Assembly (NCBI GenBank): GCA_014529385.2
Contig: CM043955.1
Span: 150,613,640-150,677,639, forward strand
Direction of reading: 5' to 3'
Length of the DNA: 64,000 nucleotides
DNA from: Adiantum capillus-veneris
Lineage: Eukaryota > Streptophyta > Polypodiopsida > Polypodiales > Pteridaceae
Positions 32,428 to 43,892 of this stretch are shown here, one piece after another. Each line of letters starts with the position of its first letter. The stretch's first letter is position 1. Both the position numbers and the translations under genes were made by a program. Below the pieces are notes generated by a model. That model worked only from the letters and a program-made list of their open reading frames with translations. It was not told the origin of the DNA and ran no database searches.

Positions 32428-33950
32428 ATGACGCCAGATCAAAAGAAATGTATTATGTATGCCATTCGTAAAGAATGTATTTTGGCAATCTCATCATGTG
32501 CAGCTGATCGCATACAGCAGATTAGTGAAAGCGATGTCTACATCAAAGACATCACTAGCTCTATATGGGAGAACACAGAGCGCAGGTTGCGACTTGAAGG
32601 CCAATACAAGTTGTTGCTTCTAGCTGGGATACGAGAATTTGACCCCCACCACAAGGTCAGGACAGTGTTGGGCAATATGAAAGTATGTTGCAGAGACTTA
32701 AAGGAAGATATCCCACCTGCCTGCGACATGTCAAAATTAGAGCTCTAGGATAAATTGTGGGAAGAACAGAAGGTAAAGATGAAGCGTGTGAAAGTGCAGG
32801 ACCAAGCAGCCTTACCCAAGAGATTGAACATGGCCCAAGATGCGCAAGCAGCTTTGGGAGGTCAATCCGATGCCAGCGGCACCGACAGAATCATGCGCAC
32901 TGCTTTGAATGCAAAGTGTACTCATCTTGTCGGCATCCCTCACAAAGCCTTGGTAGAAGGTATGAGGATTGGAGCAGGATCCTTCGGTGTGTGCACATTG
33001 TACACCATCAAAGGCATCTCATTTTTTCCAGACCACATTACATATGTGGGAAAATGTTACAAGGGAGGGAGTGAGGCAAAATATGACAGCTTTCAGACAG
33101 AACAAGGAATGCAAACGCTTCACCCCTCCACTGTAAGGTGCATTGGATTTACTACAGAAGCTCCTTGGATCACGATATTCCCATACTACAATGGGGGTAC
33201 CGTGGGCGACATGATGTGTCGCTTACCGTTCGCTCACGGATTGTTCAGACGACATATGCACAGGCTACAACATGGCTGGAGGTCATTGCCTGTAGCAAAT
33301 CTTCCTGTAATAAGCAAGATAGACACGGTGAGGATCAAAGCAGTGATCAAGCCAATGCGAGCAATTTGTCATGCCTTAATTGACAGCGTTGTGGCTGCCC
33401 ACTCGGCCGGTATAGTGCATAGTGACCTGCACCCGTTCAACGTAATGTTCGACTTTACTCGCACCAACAAGCCCCACGTCGGCATCATTGATTGGGGTAT
33501 GATACTGAGAACACCAGCTAAGCGCACAGCAAATAATTATGTGCATCCAAGCGCACAGTCAGACGAAGCAGTTTTGAATGCACAAAGAGCAGAGAATGCG
33601 GAGATGGCTAAGCGACCGTGGATTGCTCCCAAACTATACGATCCACGGTGCATAGATGCATACACAAAATCGAGCGACATTTATGCATTGGGCTACATAT
33701 TCAACATGCTCGCAGATTTTTGGAGTGCAGCCAGAAAAGTTTATTTTCCAGAAGAAGTTTTTCATCACCCGGACGAAGATGTATGAGGGCTATTCGAATT
33801 AAAAAAGATTGTTGGATGAAGTTAAAAGAACGGTACCATAGAAGGAATGCTTCTAACGTGTTGATATTTTTCAAAGAACATTTAAAGACAGACCCTAACC
33901 CTGTCCAACGTCCACTTGTTGAACTTGCACCATCATTTTATCCAATTTAA
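32428..33950 (+). pseudogene. Diverged protein-kinase-like protein, one TAG and one frameshift
   Basis: The ATG at 32428 lies eight bases after a good 3' splice site (tttttttattgtccag, ending 32420), so this is probably an internal or second exon. From residue 1 the frame is open for 452 codons except TAG at 32746 (codon 107). Kinase features: glycine loop MRIGAGSFGVCTLY (Gly 182), candidate Lys 209 (VGKCYKGG), hinge-like FPYYNGGTVGDMM, catalytic loop HSDLHPFNVMF (Asp 333, Asn retained, Arg of HRD replaced by Ser), GIIDWGM (DWG for DFG, Asp 355), RPWIAPKLYD and YTKSSDIYALGYIFNML. After TGA 33784 the adjoining frame continues with LKTDPNPVQRPLVELAPSF, matching the kinase subdomain XI Arg region, so a one-base shift near 33780 is inferred. 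About 180 N-terminal residues match nothing I know. It may be a captured host gene or an element's own gene. Confidence 0.75.
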
Positions 33951-34231
33951 ACATTTCTATGATATACATATGTCTTGTCCAGGGTATTCTTTTTTTTTAT
34001 TGAAGTGTATTATTTGGTTTGAAGTGGTTCACTTAATTGAGTCAATTATCTTTAGTCATTTCAAATTTGTCATTCAATTGTCAATATTTCAAATTTGCCT
34101 TGTGGTTCAATTAGTCGCATTTGTTGTGGTTTGATTTAGTGGATTGTGCGCAGTGTCCCAATGAGTGAGAATATATATTTGCCAATGATATTGAATATTT
34201 GTATATTTGTTGACTGCAGCTCTAAGAGAAA

Positions 34232-35360
34232 ATGGCCAATGAAGAACAAGATATTGGCACCCAATCACTGCGTGATGATCAACAACAAGTGGCTGTTAAT
34301 GCATTTCAGTGCATGAAGTCTCTGGCACACGGCATGTCGGCACAACAAGCAACGCGTAGTGCTCCGCCGACTCTCAAAGTGGGAAAATCCAAACCATATG
34401 CAATGGAAAGAGATCAATAAAGAAGTGACAAAGGACATGATCAAGACAATATGGCCATGTGAGGACGCATAGATCAAGAAAGGAAGGTGGAAGGTTTCGA
34501 AGTGCAACTATAATGCAATCAAAGATAACGCTGAGAGGATTTATTTGGAGGTTTATGTCCATCCCCTGCACAATGCACATTGTGCGCTACATTTTGCAAA
34601 AATGTTATATGTTCACTTTGTGCAACAGAGACCAGTAGACTTCTCATCAAAGGAGACAACTGTTGCCATTCATGATTTAAGGGAGAGTTGTATCACTTTC
34701 ACCCGAGATGAGCTGGCATTGATAGTGGAAGGTTCTGACCTATAGTTAAACAGAGAGAAGGATATTTACACGACACAGTTGGCAAAGAAAGATGCAGAAA
34801 TAACACGGCTTTCTATAGCCACCCAGAATCCGCAACCCTCACAAGTCCGGATGGAGAAAAGCATTCATCGCTTAAGTTAGGACGTTCAAAATCTGACACA
34901 GCGAGTGAATCCAACACATGTACAAGGGACACACATCAGCCACCTTGTCTTGCATCCGGAGTTAGTCCCCTCGTCTACTTCAGATGCATCCTCATCTTCC
35001 CAATGTCCAGTTTACTACAAGAATTTTGATGGATGGAGTGGATATTATACATTGACATGTGGTCATTGTAATGTCTATGCCCACAGGGGAACAATAAGCA
35101 TCACGGGAATGATTACCCGCACACTTTCTTACATTATTGGAACAACACAACACAGAAAGATAGAACATAAGACATATTTCAGCAAATAGAACACTGCTTC
35201 CTCATTGACGTATATCAGAACACAGAGTACAAGAGAGATGATGTATTTGATAACATGAACATTAGTGATTATCCCAAAGACAGGTATGCCCCCCCATATA
35301 CAACCGCTGCTCCAACGCAGATCGGAAACGGTGCAGACCCCCATCCTGTCTTATGATATC
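34232..35360 (+). pseudogene. Second unrecognised coding unit after the kinase-like gene
   Basis: The ATG at 34232 (MANEEQDIGTQSLRDDQQQV) follows a 3' splice-like site (ttgactgcag, ending about 34220). The reading moves to another frame near 34375 and stays open to 35187 apart from three TAG (34470, 34743, 34878): KEINKEVTKDMIKTIWP, IYLEVYVHPLHNAHCALHFA, a helical stretch REKDIYTTQLAKKDAEITRL, then SGYYTLTCGHCNVYAH. A further shift near 35090 leads to QQIEHCFLIDVYQNTEYKRD and YPKDRYAPPYTTAAPTQIG. The CxxC-x4-H pattern may bind zinc. No family is recognised. The same strand, splice arrangement and type of damage suggest one unit with the kinase. Confidence 0.5.
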
Positions 35361-35574
35361 CTATGAATAACTGCACACAAGGCTGCATGACTCCTAGACC
35401 GCAATGCCCAGACCTCCGCAAGGCCACAGGACCGCACTGTGCGGCTTATGCCGTAACACCTGGCACGCACGTTGGATTGCGCAAACCCACACCTTAGCCC
35501 CTTCGGTTGGAAGGTTCCGGTTGCTGTTCTTTGACTTGTTCTGGTGAGGAGGAAATGTCGATGTAGCCAAACCC

Positions 35575-37122
35575 TCAAAAATCCTCACGATGAGCCCGAT
35601 ACAACTCGGCCAAGAGATGTGGATCTATCTCAGTGTGCTCTGGCCAAGGATCCCTTGGGATAAATTGTGTTGGCAAAGAAACAGACTGAGGCACCTGCGG
35701 CAAAGGAGCAAGAGGCGTATGCAAAGGATAATATCGAGATAGATATCTATTTAGTGTAGGCCAAAAAGGAGGACATGGTGGAAGACTGAGGGAGAAGGAA
35801 TGCGCCAAAGTCTCCACCCAAAAATATAACCTACGCCGCTCCTTACGTAGACGATGTATCACTTGCTGCAAACGAGAGACATGAGCATGGGCCTCAGCAC
35901 AATCTTTTGTAGCTTGCGCCCAATCAGCAATATCAAAACCTTCTGGAACAACATTCTTACCTCTGTCAGTGTTCGATGGCTGAGGTTGCCTCATCACAAC
36001 CTGCTGAGTTGGTTGTTGCGCTATCACCTTAGTAGTCAGCCTTGTTCTCCAACTCTGTAGTTGATTCTCCAAAAAATTGTGGAGGTCCTGCTACATCTCC
36101 ACTACTAAGGCATCCAGGTCATTCATACTGATCATCACATCACCCGGATGAGATGCTAAATAATTGGCAAGGCTATTCTGTGTTCGCAATTGCAACAATT
36201 CATCTTGAATAGAAGTCACAAATGCAGAATTAGCCCCCCTAAGTGCCTGTATTTCTTCAGTTTGTCTCCGAGCTGTCGCAGATAATTCCTCATTTTGATT
36301 TGTTAAACTGGCGATGCTAGCCTGCAAAGCTGTTACGTGCGTTTCCAGCTCTGTGACTCGTGCCTCGATTGTGGGTGCTGGCCAGGCCGAACGGATAGAC
36401 TCCGCAAGCCGCTGCAGAAAAGTGCCACACGCCTGGAGTTGGTCAGAGGGATTTGCGATCGTTGCCTCCTAGGGAAAAAGTGCGAGAAGGGTACCTTCCA
36501 TCGAAGCGCCTGTGTTAGTGATTCTAGAAATACCTGGCTGCGAGGAAGTGTCCGCACCCGTAGAGCCAATCCCAGCCGGAGTAGAGGGTGTCGCCATTTC
36601 CTGCATTCTACGTCGCCAGCACGCAATAGCGGAATCCTCTGGCAGAATGGATGTCGAAGCAGGAGGTGGTGTGGAAAACAAGGGTTCCTCCCGACCTCGC
36701 TTCCAGCTCGATGTTCCTGTTGTGGCCATCTTCTGTGCACTAGAGGCTACCACTGCAGTCGATGTTCCGGGCATATCCACAATAGGAGCAGGAGTTTGAG
36801 TCACCCGCACTTCTGGCACTTCTTGACTCTGAGTTTGTGGCAGGGGTGTTGCAGTACCCCGTACTACAAATCTATCATCTTCAAAATGACACAGAGGGCG
36901 CAGAGTGAGAGGAAAAACTTCTCTCAATGGAAACACCAGCGTCAGTAGCTGGCCGACTTTCGTGTTTTTTGGGGTGCTTTGCCCATCTATGCTACGACTC
37001 GTTGGCACTCTGCAAGCAACCTCTCTCTGACAATCGCTGCCCACGCGACTGACCCAAAGTTGGCCGAATGCAAAACATTTCATGCTTTGGCCGAGATTGT
37101 GTAAGTTTTGGCTTGCAGCCAA
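35575..37122 (-). pseudogene. Coiled-coil, Pro/Ser-rich protein of unknown family, two in-frame TAG
   Basis: One minus-strand frame runs about 515 codons with only TAG at 36471-36469 and 36093-36091. The N-part (VGQLLTLVFPLREVFPLTLR) is followed by a Pro/Thr/Ser-rich linker, then a strong coiled coil (TELETHVTALQASIASLTNQ and NEELSATARRQTEEIQALRG, 36350-36230), then DIADWAQATKDCAEAHAHVS and a Pro-rich tail. Upstream in another frame, EGEYKLSGLTDTAIRDAYCW (about 37200-37140) looks like its start, so a frameshift near 37120 is likely. It could be an extra ORF or gag-like protein of the element whose 5' LTR is at 41042-42051. Confidence 0.5.
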
Positions 37123-37451
37123 ATTGCCTCAAGAAACCAGCAATAGGCATCCCTTATCGCTGTATCTGTAAGCCCTGAAAGCTTGTACTCTCCTTCAACT
37201 TTCAAACCAAACTCTTGTTCAGCCTCTGCAGAACAGCAGGGATCACATGTGATGCTCGCACCACACCATCACTGGGCAAACAGCAGCATCTTGAAATTCT
37301 CTCGGCTGTCAGCTAGATTTGCTGGTTACTTTATGCTGATTTTGAACTTGCAGTGCTTTTATTGGTGCTTCTAATGGTAATACAAAATCATCCGATTGTA
37401 TTAAAAAGACGAGTTAAATGCACTTACATCGAGATTCGCATTTCCAATTTG

Positions 37452-37938
37452 CTATGTACCTTGTTTGGCGGTTGATGTGTCCTTGTTGTTGGGATTTCTT
37501 GGACAATCTTCAAAAAAATGTCCACCTTTTTGTCCACAATCTGAGCAATATGCCATGACTAGTGGTATTTCATTTGGTTCTTTCATGTCTAGCTCTAGCT
37601 GAGAACTTCTATGCTTGTCAAGTTGTCGGCATTTTCTTTTGAAACATTGAGCATCAAGCTGTAGATTGCTCCATCTTGACCTTTGTATCATCTTTAGCTT
37701 TGTTCCCAATTAGATTGGCTTCTATTGGTTGATCTGTTGGATCTTGCAATTCTGGCTCTTGACTATAGATCTGACCACTGTAATCCATGTACAATGATCG
37801 TGATTGCATATGCACCAACTGTATGTTTTGCTGGCTTGTGCAGATTTCTAAATAAACATTTGGGTTGATTTTCTGAACTTCTATTTGCACTTCATCTTTG
37901 AGCTTGCAATACTTGGCTCCACTAAAGTCTGTGAACAT
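37452..37938 (-). pseudogene. Zinc-knuckle gag-like fragment
   Basis: Two overlapping minus frames are joined by a shift near 37660. The second ends with CSDCGQKGGHFFEDC (about 37550-37506), a CX2CX4HX4C nucleocapsid knuckle followed by basic/polar residues. It lies 3' of the long leader and 5' of the coiled-coil frame on the minus strand. The first part contains YMDYSGQIYSQEPEL, similar in pattern to a segment at about 12090. Confidence 0.55.
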
Positions 37939-38599
37939 CTAGGAGTTTTCTCAGTCTTGCTTTACTCTGATCAGTAGGATATTGGCTCCTGTGTTACTTT
38001 TGCCACTCATAAGATACTATGGCCTTTCGGATCTGTATACAAAACCTTATCTCCAATGTAGCCATATAGCTGTAACATTCGCTCTGTTGCAGTTATGCAT
38101 GTGTTGCTGTTGCTACTGGTTAGCTTCAATTCTCATGCATTTGAACTCTCGGCTCGGCTTGACTCCATGTTATCTTGGTCTCTAAGAACTATCTATCTCT
38201 TAGAAGATCTTGGTATTGATTAGCAGATTACTCCTGCTCGAGTTTGATAAGACTGCTTTTGCCCAAGTACTTTTGGCAGTTGATTGCTCTTAGACTCACA
38301 AAAGTTGATTAACTCTAGCTCAAAACTATAAACATTGATTGTAGCCTTTGAAATGATAGAAATCTAGGCCTTGAATAACCTAACCTGCAGATTAGATTGT
38401 TATTTGTTTTTCCACTTGACTTGAATTCAACTCTTGTCAAGCTCCCAATTCTTTGCCTGCGACCTGGTTCTTCAATTTGAGATAAGTGAGTCAGCAAATG
38501 AGATTTCCAAATTCTATCCTTGCAAGGAGCTAAAGGACTAATTTGCAACTTGAAAACTGAGTTATCATGTATTAATTTTGATCGGATGGAACCCAAACT

Positions 38600-40470
38600 T
38601 GATCAATGTCCTTGTATTATGTTGCTCTAACGTTGTACAAGCTCAAAAGTCCAACATCTTGTTTCTGGGGCTCATTCTCAGTTTTTACACTTTTTAGGCT
38701 TGTTTTTCTAAGTAATCACCTTGTTGTGGTCTCTGGACAAGTTTGGTTGAGTTTGAACAAGATTTGTCCAAGTTATCAGCTGTTTACTGTCCACGGACTC
38801 TGATTCCAAGAATCTGGCTTTAGTCTCAATTTTGTGATCCAAATTTCACCAAATTTGACTTGTGGAGTCTACTTGATATGCTTGACCCTATGGTATACTC
38901 AGTTGTGAAAAATTTCTCAATTTTGGAGCAGATGTAAATAATCGTAATTATTTACTAATGGGATTTTTTTTTCAACTTTTTGCACTGGTTAAGCAACTAA
39001 ACTTAAGCTCCCTAGTCAAGTTTCACCAAGTTTGAATAATTACAATTTTTTGTTCGCAAACCGACTTTACAAATCTGGCCAGAATTTTCACTTAAGAGAT
39101 GAAAATCTTACCAAATTTGATTTGTGGGCTTAATATACATGCTTAAACTAGTGGTATGCTGGTTTTATCAAAAAAATTGAAAAATATAGCAAAAGTAAAT
39201 AATCATGATTATTTACTTTTGGTAAATTTTTACATATTTTTTATCAGATGAGTATATACACATGTTTAACACTTCAATCTAAGCCTCTGATTCAAGTTTC
39301 ACTGAATTAGAACAAGATTTACCAAGTCACACTCAAGTTCTTGTCATTTAGTACAGATTTCAGTTTTTACCAAGTTTTTGGCATGTTTTGTGATCCAAAC
39401 TCTATGAGCCTTTACAAAAGATGTTTGAAATCATGCATAGAGTCTCTGCTGTCAACCTTGATCCATTTTGAGCCAAATGCAAAAAATGTGATTATTTACT
39501 TTTGACCTAAAATAAACATTTTTTGCACTTTTTTCAATAGTCGGTCTTTTAGTGACATGTTTTAAGCCTCTGAATCAAGTCTCACAAAATCTGAACAAGA
39601 TTCATAAAGTCAGACCCAATTTCTCGACAATCAGTACGGATTTCAGTTTTTGCCAAGTTTTTGGTCTATTTTGTGATTCAAACTCTATGAGCCTTTACAA
39701 AAGATGTTTGTAATCATGCATAGAGTCTCTAGTATCAACCTTGATCCATTTTAAGCCAAATGCAAAAAATGTGATTATTTACTTTTGACCTAAAATGAAC
39801 ATTTCTTGTAATTTTTTCACTAGACAGTCTTTTTATGACCTGTTTTAAGCCTTTGAGTCAAGTCAAAGCTTAATTTGAACAAGATTCATCAAGTCAGACA
39901 CAATTTTTTGACAATCAGTACGGATTTCATTTTTTGCCAAGTCTTTGGTTTGTTTTGTGATCCAAACTCTATGAGCCTTAACAAAAGATGTTTGTAATCT
40001 TGCAAAGAGTTTGTGGTATCACCCTTGATCCATTTTTGAGCAAAATGTAAAAAATGTAATTATTTACTTTTGACCTAAAATGAACACTTTTTGTAAATTT
40101 TTCAATGGACATTCTTTTTATGACCTGTTTTAAGCCTTTGAGTCAAGTCAAAACTTAATTTCAACAAGATTCATCAAGTCAAACACAATTTCTTGACAAT
40201 TAGTACGGATTTCAGTTTTTGTCAAGTTTTTGGTCTATTTTGTGATTCAAATTCTATGAGCCTTCACAAAAGATGTTTGTGATGATGCATAGAGTCTTTG
40301 GTATCAACCTTGGTCAGTTGTGAGCTAAAAGTAAATAATCACGATTATTTACTTTTGGCCCAAAATGAAAACTTTTTTCAACTTTTTTAGTGGACAGTCT
40401 TTTTATGATCTATTTTAAGCCTCTGAGTCAAGTCAAAACTTAATTTGGCCTAAATTGTCAAGAAAAAGTA
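38600..40470 (-). repeat. Tandem repeats of about 284 bp in the leader of a minus-strand element
   Basis: The word tctatgagcc recurs at 39401, 39684, 39968 and 40253 (spacings 283, 284, 285). Each unit also contains 'gtacggatttcagtttttgc' and an AT-rich 'gattatttactttt' core. Decayed units extend left to about 38600. No coding potential is seen. The array lies between the 5' LTR/primer site (41.0 kb) and the gag-like frames. Confidence 0.88.
39191..39220. other. Perfect 30-bp palindrome
   Basis: The half-site aaaagtaaataatca is followed at once by its exact reverse complement. A second copy at 40326-40355 differs by one base at the centre. Half-sites recur in the other tandem units. Confidence 0.97.
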
Positions 40471-41020
40471 AATAATCTGAGTTTTTGAAAACTCTCAAAA
40501 ATTTACCTCAAATACGTCCTTAAGCTTACCCACTGGTTCATACAACTTTTAAAGCATACTCTCCAGCCGGATTCATTGGTTGACAGTCCTCTAGTGCTGT
40601 TTCAAGCCGTAAACCTGAAATTCTGCAACTTCACATAAACAACTCACAGATGATTCTTTTGGAGTGAGCAATGATTTGAGATCTCACCTCAGATTTTACT
40701 TACCCTAGTCCTAGGTTCTTTTGCAATTGGATTGTGGAAAGTGTCCACAAACACTGGTTTTCTTATTTTTTATAGTTTTTTGAGCTTTGATCTTAAGATT
40801 TGTCTTGTCCATCAATCATTCTCAAAATCCTAATCTAATCCTACAAACCTACAAGGTACTTAGCAAGTATAATCTACTTCCAAGCTACCTCTACACAGCA
40901 AAAGTTGACACTCTTAAGCTATGCAATTTTAAAGAGAAAGTTTAACTCCAGGTGAACTTAGAGGAAGTTAATGCACAACTACACAAGACGCTCGTGTTTT
41001 TCCTAGTTTAGGTCTCTTCG

Positions 41021-41039
41021 ATCCCCGGCAACGGTGCCA
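41021..41039 (-). promoter_or_regulatory. Primer binding site of tRNA-Arg type
   Basis: The minus strand reads TGGCACCGTTGCCGGGGAT just after the LTR end. It closely resembles the TGGCGCCGTTGCCGGGGA site that I know from Tat-lineage gypsy elements. Confidence 0.8.
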
Positions 41040-41041
41040 AA

Positions 41042-42051
41042 TGTGGGACGAGTATCTAACCTCACTCTTATCTTATTCCAAACATAGTGAGAACCACGAA
41101 TAAATTGTCAATCCATGGGATGAAGCTGACTCCACTAGTGCATATAGGCTACAAGAGGTTGTCAATCTCTTGGAAAACAACAAACAACTCGCATCTAACT
41201 TAGGCTACACTCAAATGACTGAAATCACCAAAAGCCAATCGCTCATCGGCAAACAAATCACATCCGTTACAGCATCAAATGACATCCAAACATAACAAAA
41301 CTTCTAGGACATGTTTATAAGACCTAAGCACACATGTTTATGGTCTCAAATCTCACTTTAGGTCAAGTGTAAAAATCATGATTATTAACAGCCAGTGAGC
41401 TTTTGACCTAGTCATTTTTGACCCAGAATGCATCTAAATGCTTAGCAATCATACCCCAGTACCCCATCTATACTTAGTTTTTGATTTTAAAGCTTAAATT
41501 CCTACTTATGATAAAATTAGATCGCGAGCCGGCGACGCCAAAAGCTACAAAATACCATGAATTGCTTACCTCAATGTGTAGAGTTCTTACCTGCAGTTGC
41601 AACGCAACATACACAACTGCAATGTGACAATTGGGGAGGGAGTAGGAAGCGCGAGAAGAAGAGAAGTGAGCGCCGTTAGCTCAAACTGTGTTTCTATTAT
41701 CCAAAAATTAATATAATCTATACAAAGTTGGATTTTATACCTTAGCCAAGATCTAAAATGTGTAATGTCTGGTGCCCAAGACCTTTGAGGCTCCACACTT
41801 ATTGCATATGCAAGCAAGGTACACTAAATGACCTATGCTTTACATCTTGGAACTCTTATTGAGCCCGTAACACGTTACAATTATCACAATGGCTTAAAAA
41901 ATCGGAAAATTACAATACGTAGTCATTTTGGAAAAATGTGAAAAGTGTGTAACTCCAATCTTCACCTGCTTCTTTATATTCATCTTCGATGTGCATTCAT
42001 AAGTCTTTAATCTTTAGTAGCTCTTGTTAACTGACGTCGGCTCAGTTAACA
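41042..42051 (-). repeat. 5' LTR (minus strand), about 1010 bp
   Basis: On the minus strand it starts TGTTAACTGAG and ends CCCACA, followed by the primer site. It matches 13396-14401 in inverted orientation. It appears inserted into, or to truncate, the + strand gag that begins at about 42100. Confidence 0.9.
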
Positions 42052-42105
42052 TCACAATAAAGTCTCACAAATCCATACGTCCAAGCAAAAAGAAGGAGAA
42101 TCTAT

Positions 42106-43172
42106 ATGAACAGTAGCTTTAAGGCCGAAACACTGCGTAAAATTTTGCCCTGGGGAAGAGATACCGACACAGTCCAGACTCATGTTGATATTTATCCAAG
42201 GACTGAGGAACACGGACTTTCAAAAGGATCTGCATATGAAGAAGAGCACAACTCTAAACGAGTTGAACAAAGAAGCTCTATACCTAGTTGACAACTGCAG
42301 TATCTACAAGAAATGTGACTATAAGGACTTAGATGATGATTTGTCATCACAGTATAGTGGATCAAAGTTCGCAAAATCAGCACCAATAAGCGAGGCAGTT
42401 GTAAGTCAAGAGAAACTTATAGAAGAAGTGCTCAAAAGGATAAGCTTATTTGCTAAGCCACATCCTAAGCAACCCAGTGGTGTTGCATTGAGCAAAAATG
42501 GACGAATCATGTGATAGAAGAGTGTTACTACAACAAGGGATATGTGAGAGAGTGACAGTATGCCCCACCAGCCCAAGTAGCACCTCCTCAAGCACCACCA
42601 ATGCCTAGGTATATGGCAGGGAATTTTCTAGGACCAGTACGAGTTGAAATAATACTTGGAAGGCTAGGAAAGCATGCATGAAATCTAGGAAAGAGCAAGA
42701 ACAAACTTCCTTAGAAAACGAGCTAAAACAAACTAAGGAAAAATTGAGAAAACTAGTAGGGGAAGCCAACAAGGGAAAGGAGACCCCTAAGGTGGAGTCT
42801 GAGAAGAATGAGGAACCAAAAAGTGCAAGTTCGTGAGGATTTGTACTAGTTGAAAAAGTGAATGAACCTCTAGATGCACTTCTGAAGGCTTATGAGGCAC
42901 GGCTTAAAAACAACCAAACCCAAGACCAAAGATGGATGACGTACCCATATGCTGAGTTGGAAAAGCAAAGGCTGGAGATGTGTCAGAAGATGATCCAAAC
43001 CACCCAAGATTTGTTAGATCCACCAACAAGAAAACTAGAGGGTGGGATGGAAGTTCTAGCTCCAACAATAGTGATCCCACCAAGACATGAGCCTGAAAAG
43101 ATAGCTAAGATTCCCACAGCTAAATTAGAACCCGCGGAGTTAATAAAAAATCCAAGAGTAGTGATGAACACC
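42106..43172 (+). pseudogene. Gag of the Tat-like element, first part
   Basis: Readable pieces in different frames are LRKILPWGRDTDTVQTHVDI, ISLFAKPHPKQPSGVALSKN (42427-42505), a Pro-rich stretch APPAQVAPPQAPPMPRYMAG (about 42565-42620) and NEPLDALLKAYEARLKNNQT to NPRVVMNTPG (42861-43180). Frame changes occur near 42300, 42515 and 42840. The last segment is cut at 43173 by a MITE and resumes after 43892. Confidence 0.55.
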
Positions 43173-43892
43173 CCCGGGGGATTCACTCTATATACAAAAT
43201 GAGACACCACGTGTGAGCGAACAACTTTGATAAAACCCCTATACACGACTCATATTAGTGAATATGACCCCCCTTTCTACGCTTATACGATAATCAATGC
43301 AAAAAACTATCATACCCCTATCTAACTGAGTAAAACTAGTCAAAGAGCATGTAGCATAGTGATTGGCAACGTACAAAGGAAACACTTCTGTTATAACTAG
43401 ATGTACCCTCAATGTGTTTTATTTTGACTTTCAAACTATGTGCCCGTTCAGCGTGCACTCTAGCTACTCACCCAATTTAAACCCATCTAAATTACTCCAA
43501 AAACATGGTTTTATAAAGCTGTGTTAGGTTCTCCGTGTAAATTTGCATCTATACAAGCTCTTTATGGCTTTCATCCCCAAATGAACTATAATCACAAAAC
43601 AAGCAATTGATAGAAAGCAGTGTTAGTTCTTGCATGTAGCTTTGTAGCTATTGACTCAAAAGTTTGAGGGAAGACTCTTTTGGGAAGCCATGATTTTGAA
43701 ACACAAAAAATTCCTCTCATTTTCCCCTTCCCCCTCCTCATAAATATGATACCCCCTCCCTTATTTTTAAGCTTGGGAGATAAATTATTGGGGGCTTGCC
43801 CCTAACTTATACCCTTATGTAGTTTGTTAAAAAAAAAAACCCTCCCCTACACTTACGTGGTGCGGTAAGTTTTCCATGGTGAATCCCCCGGG
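43173..43892. mobile_element. MITE 1, 720 bp, CCCGGGGGATTCAC ends
   Basis: The left end CCCGGGGGATTCACT and right end GGTGAATCCCCCGGG form a 14-bp perfect terminal inverted repeat. Flanks are TGAACACC (43165-43172) and TGAATACC (43893-43900), an 8-bp target duplication with one C/T difference. No transposase is seen. Subterminal similarity to MITE 2 (cacgtg, then 'taaaacccct') shows they are one family. Confidence 0.85.

Noticed and set aside
36337..36948. 203-codon + strand frame rich in Arg, Ser and Cys
   Set aside because: Antisense shadow of the minus-strand coiled-coil frame, which has the coherent composition, heptads and continuity.
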